Source of the DNA: Ramazzottius varieornatus
Lineage: Eukaryota > Tardigrada > Eutardigrada > Parachela > Ramazzottiidae
Reading direction: 5' to 3'
Assembly (NCBI GenBank): GCA_001949185.1
Contig: BDGG01000009.1
Span: forward strand, 1,473,601 to 1,537,600
DNA: 64,000 nucleotides
Shown here: one piece after another, positions 59,622-64,000 of the stretch
How positions within the stretch are numbered: position 1 is the stretch's first letter
How the letters are laid out: every line of letters begins with the position of its first letter
The notes under the pieces: model-generated
What the model saw: the letters and a program-made list of their open reading frames with translations, nothing else
Databases searched by the model: none
What the model was told of the DNA's origin: nothing
Program-made: the position numbers and the translations under genes

Positions 59622-61733
59622 ATGAATATTATAGGACTGGTGCTCCTCCTTGTCTGTAGCTTAGGTGCCTGTTATGGAAGATCTGGGCCTCGTATGGCGG
59701 AATCATGGCGGGATATTCAGCAGCAACGGAAGGCAGCGCAGGATAGCCTGGGGCAGGGGCAGTTGTGGCCCGAACCTCAACAGTACAACTGCAGCAGCAA
59801 GCTGCTCCTCCTCGAGCACTTCCGCTTCGCAGTCAAAGGTCCACGATGCAGTATCCTGGACGAAGCCATCCAGCGTTACTACAAGATGATTTTCAGGAGA
59901 CCCTCCAAACCTCGCCACTGGTTAAAAGCCAACTCTTCTGGAAAGGGCGATATTGCGACGCTGTCCAAGGTGTACATTATGATCAACCCTCAGAACCCGT
60001 GTTCGGATAATGATATGCCGGACGTTGACATGGACGAGCACTACGAAGTCAACCTGCGCGACCCCACTTTCCCCTCGCTGATTGTGGCAAATACCATCTG
60101 GGGAGCTCTGCGAGGCCTTGAGACCTTCAGGTATAAAATTCCTTGATGTGAAAGACACAGTTGGAAAGGAGAGGGGCGTTAATGAGGGGAATAGTCTGTC
60201 TTGTTTTGCAGCCAGATGATATGGAAGCTGGACGATGGGCGTATGGTGGTCAACCAGTCCATCCTTGTCGACTACCCCAGGTTCTCCCACCGCGGCTTGA
60301 TGTTAGACACCTCCCGCCACTTCATCTCCAAGCAGGTTCTTCTGCAGAACTTGGATGCCATGGCCATGAACAAGTACGGTAACAGTTTCACTGGAAGGGC
60401 GTCGCAGTAGACTGACGATGTCCTAGCTGACCTCCTTGTTGTTTAAAGGTATAACGTCTTCCATTGGCATATTGTCGACGACCAGAGCTTCCCTTATCAG
60501 AGTCGGACGTTCCCTGACCTGTCGACGCTGGGTGCTTGGGAGCCTTATGAGCACATTTATACACAAGAGGATATCGCCGAAGTTATCGAATATGCCCGCC
60601 TTCGTGGCATCCGCGTAATCGCCGAGTTCGACACACCTGGCCATTCAGCCTCATGGGGAGCCGCCTTATCCCAGCTGCTGACACCCTGTTACAGCAACGG
60701 CTCGGCCGACGGTACATTCGGCCCTATCAACCCTATCCTCAGCTCGACCTACGAGACGCTAGAGGCACTCTTCACCGAAATCATGGAGGTCTTCCCCGAT
60801 AACTACCTCCATTTGGGCGGCGACGAGGTGGACTTTACTTGCTGGCAAAGCAACCCGGCCATCACCACCTTCATGAACAAGTCTGGCTACGGCAAAGACT
60901 ACGCCAAGTTGGAAGAGTACTACATTCAGACATTACTGGATATCCTAGAGAAAATACCGACAAAGTTGCCGGCCAAGGTCGCCCCTAAGAGGCATGAGTT
61001 TGTGGTGTGGCAGGAAGTCTTCGACAACAATGTGGTCCTAGACGGCAAAACCATCGTTCATATCTGGAAGGACTGGAAGGGCACCGAATGGCAGCCCGAA
61101 ATGCACAGTGTAACCAAAGCCGGATATCGGGCCATTTTATCAGCTTGCTGGTACCTCAACTACATTTCCTACGGCGCAGACTGGCAAACCGTAAGTACAT
61201 ACTTGAGAATATTAGGTTCACGTTTCCCCCTAGATAACTTTTCTTTTAATTTGCAGTATTACAGATGCGATCCTCAAAATTTCAACGGAACTGCAGCACA
61301 GAAGAACTTGGTTGTCGGAGGAGAAACATGTATGTGGGGAGGTGAGCTGTTAACCCGCTTACGCATAGCTTATTCGACTTCCAGCCCCTGGAGGTTCTGG
61401 ACTGAACAACCCTACTGCTTGTCCTCGGTTCAAGTTCTTTTTCTCCCCAGAATACATCGACAGCACTAACGTCATGATCAAGCTGTGGCCAAGAGCTTCG
61501 GCCGTGGCCGAGAGACTGTGGTCGGCCCAGTCTGTCACTGATATCGGTAATGCCGAGAAGCGCCTGAGAGCTCACAGGTACGTCCATCATTACTGACCAG
61601 CTCTGCAATCTAACGCATTCCATCTCAAGTCAGTTTTGTGCGACTGTCTCCCAGGTGTCGGATGAATAGAAGGGGAATTCCGGCGGAGCCCAATCTCGGA
61701 CCCGATTTCTGTGCCACCGAATACTCGCCTTAG
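59622..61733 (+). CDS. Beta-hexosaminidase (GH20, HEXA/HEXB-like)
   Basis: Lysosomal or secreted glycosidase removing terminal N-acetylhexosamines from gangliosides and glycans. Six exons: 59622-60130, 60212-60373, 60449-61190, 61257-61341, 61451-61577, 61655-61733; 567 aa. A signal peptide ([19 protein letters not shown]) is followed by [15 protein letters not shown], then the catalytic barrel with [38 protein letters not shown] and the catalytic Asp-Glu pair in [28 protein letters not shown] and [12 protein letters not shown] close the protein as in vertebrate enzymes. Several NxS/T sites are present. Alpha and beta types cannot be separated safely by eye. Confidence 0.96.
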
Positions 61734-62002
61734 CAAAGACCTGGCGCAACTTCGAGAGAAACTCTTTGTAACCGACCAACATTTTTTATTGTCAACTTCG
61801 ATGTACGTAACGTATCTGATCCGCTGATGAGGGAAAATAAAAACTCCATGATTTGGGCGAGCGAAAGAGCGATGCTTCAGACCAGGAAAATGAAAAATTT
61901 ATAAAACATCAATGTACAGTAATTCGACAAAAGTGAACCTCGCTATCAAGTCCACAAGAAGTAGTAAAAACTCTACCGAGACACACTCTTCAGACAAACA
62001 TC

Positions 62003-64000
62003 CTAATGCATCTCCACATCACCACCACCCGGAAGAGATTCGTTCTTGACCGTCTCCCACATTGCCAAGATTTCTGTCGAGCCTTTGATAACGCCTTGCA
62101 GTTCCGCAATGGACCGTGACTTATCTGTCAAATGATCAAAATGGTGTTACTCACTCATCAAGTTATTGAGAGCTGATTCAACCACACATTTGGGAAACAA
62201 GCAAAGAGAGACCCCCATTCCCCACACCTGCATACAGCAGACCATTGATTCACCACACAGCGGCCCATATATGCAGTTGCATGAAAGCTTCTCCTACGAT
62301 GTATCTCAGACACCTGCATACATCGAGCCGTCTATATCCCGTGCCATGACGTATGCAGGCGAAGCGCACAGTCGCCGTGCTGCATCTCAGTCAATTATTG
62401 ACGGCATGGCACTAACCTGCATCAGGCAGCAGCGTCAGCGCATGGACAGCTCTCAATGCCGCTCGCTTCAGTTCGTCCACCTTCTCGTGTTCCTGCTTGA
62501 CCGAGTTGGGCTTGACCTTGAAGTTGAGCGTCTTGGCTATTTCTGTGGAAAAGTTCTCCAGTCGCTGGGTGAGGGCAGCGGGAGCCGCCTGTACCAGACG
62601 GCGCACAAAGAGAAAGCACAAGGTCTTGATGTCGTAGTGGTCAGCCAGGCCACGCAGGACATGGTCCATAAACTCAAACATGTCCAGCTTGTCCAGACAG
62701 CCGTTCAGCAGCGTGTACAAGCACTCGTAGGCAGCTTTGCGACAGTCCAGACCATCGTCCACTTCGTGCTTAAATGGACCCATCTCCACCTCTCGAATCA
62801 GCTCCGCCTACAATCCCCACCACAAAACACAATGGTTCTTTTTCCATAAAGTCCAATTTACTTACTAACAGACCAGACATTTGACAGAAGCCGGCCGAAC
62901 TTTGATAGTGAAACCTCTCTGACACAAACCTTGATCTGAGTCTCTTTATAGACGAGTGGCAAAAGACTACTGAGTTTATCATTTAACAGCGACGGCTTAT
63001 TGTGCGCCACTGAGTTGAAGAGCGTCAAAGCGGTTCTGCGGACACTCAAGTCCGGATCGTTGAGGAAGTTGAGAAAGGCCGCAATGACTTCTCTCAGAAG
63101 CTGGTCGATCGGACGACGCTGCAAAAAGAAGGTCACCTGCCATCTTTCACATTTGATTGCTGAAAAAGGTAAGGCTCGATAGATGGTTTGACGTACCTCG
63201 TCGGAGATGGTGAACTTGATGGTGGTCAAAATGGTACATTTAACTTGGACCGAGGGAGATCGTTGTAGAGCAGTGACCAGCAGAGGAACAAAGCGTTGAG
63301 GATCGAGCGCTGTCAGCTTGCCCAGACATTCGCCCAACAAGTTGCGATAACCTTCCTCTACCGTACCAGCTCGCGTCAAGAGAGCATTCCTGGCAAAAGA
63401 CAACAATACTTACCAAAGTCCATACAAACAAGAGCCAAGTCACAATTCCCTCGAGCTGCTTCTGCCAGTGGCGCACTCTTCCAGTCTTATTGATTGAAAG
63501 CGTGCTCCACTGGGGGGAAAATGCTCTTGTCGACTTTCTTTGCTCTCGCTTTACTTGGCGCTAATCTATCTGGCCAGATCTTTGCTGTAGTGACTTGGTT
63601 TGCAGCCACCGTCAAATCAGCAGTAGCAATTGTGATTGGTCGATCGGCTTTTGCGGCATATCTTACTGCAGATTCTAGACTGTGGTTCCACTCTACGTTT
63701 ATTTCCAGCGTGCCGGTGTGGTCTCACAGCCCGGCTCGTCAGTCTTTCAACCATGGAGCACAGTAAATAACGGCTGGGTCTGGCGCCCAAACTGACAGAG
63801 TGGGCGGAACAGTAACTGATACCACGCCCCCTTACCGAACTGACCGTGTTGCCATTATTTCCCACTGCAAAATCTACCAATTAATCACCAAAAACTTGAA
63901 TGGTCGCAGGACCACTTCGAGTCTTTGTGGATGCTGCTGGATATAATTAGCAAGCACGATAGCAGACAGAGTTCATCAAGAGTCCACTCAGTCCACCGCT
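62003..64000 (-). CDS. CAND1: CAND1, C-terminal part, 5' end beyond right window edge
   Basis: HEAT-repeat exchange factor that binds unneddylated cullin-RBX1 and swaps SCF substrate receptors. Clear exons: 63197-63389, 62930-63118, 62417-62807, 62003-62124. They encode GECLGKLTALDP, TTIKFTISDE, NDPDLSVRRTALTLFNSVAH, AELIREVEMGPFKHEVDDGLD and NSVKQEHEKVDELKRAALRA, close to human CAND1. The last exon codes SRSIAELQGVIKGSTEILAM and an acidic end. A segment at about 63896-63970 (VLANYIQQHPQRLEVVLRPFK) fits the preceding HEAT repeat, so a further exon probably reaches the window edge; the sequence between 63390 and 63895 is not resolved and should contain at least one more exon. The gene converges on the hexosaminidase. 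Confidence 0.9.

Overview
This is nuclear genomic DNA of a compact-genome bilaterian animal. Nearly every gene is split by short introns (mostly 50-150 bp) with GT-AG borders and conserved phases. The gene set is animal-specific: EHMT/G9a-type methyltransferase, basigin-like Ig protein, uronyl 2-sulfotransferase, MKS1, GTP-cyclohydrolase feedback regulator, and an NPY/NPF-type peptide precursor. The species cannot be named from the sequence. Intron size and gene density would fit a tardigrade-like or other small invertebrate genome, but that is only a guess. There are no bacterial operons, CRISPR arrays or rRNA genes, and I saw no tRNA gene.

Layout, left to right: beta-tubulin (-, cut by the left edge); EHMT-like H3K9 methyltransferase (+); a large Nudix-like/EF-hand/PPP phosphatase (+); small EF-hand protein (-); uronyl 2-sulfotransferase (+); VDAC porin (-); APC/C subunit 2 (+); short ribophorin-II/Swp1-like OST subunit (-); a 2.5 kb gene-poor stretch; serine palmitoyltransferase subunit 1 (+); mitochondrial fission factor (-); a 2.1 kb gene-poor stretch with a MITE; basigin-like protein (+); NAA30 (+); sigma-class GST (-); Mpv17-family gene A (-); FAM162-like (+); GCHFR (+); Mpv17-family gene B (+); Maf-type nucleotide pyrophosphatase (-); NPY-like peptide precursor (-); FAAH2-like amidase (-); NDUFA9 (+); ANKRD49 (-); MKS1 (+); an unrecognised 59-aa gene (+) directly followed by a CKS1-like gene (+); beta-hexosaminidase (+); and the 3' part of CAND1 (-), cut by the right edge.

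The genes are housekeeping or signalling loci with no common pathway, although several products act in mitochondria (VDAC, MFF, both Mpv17 proteins, FAM162, NDUFA9) and two act in the ubiquitin/cell-cycle machinery (ANAPC2, CAND1; CKS1 also serves the cycle). Orientation alternates, giving many convergent pairs with short gaps. Exon models were built by hand from splice signals, phase continuity and recalled family motifs; most were checked for a reading frame that closes exactly. Borders may be off by a base or so. The most notable items are the NPY-like precursor with a predicted RSRY-amide end encoded by a 10-nt last exon, the Nudix/EF-hand/phosphatase fusion, the methyltransferase with a split pre-SET zinc cluster, and several palindromic MITE-like elements, three of them inside introns.
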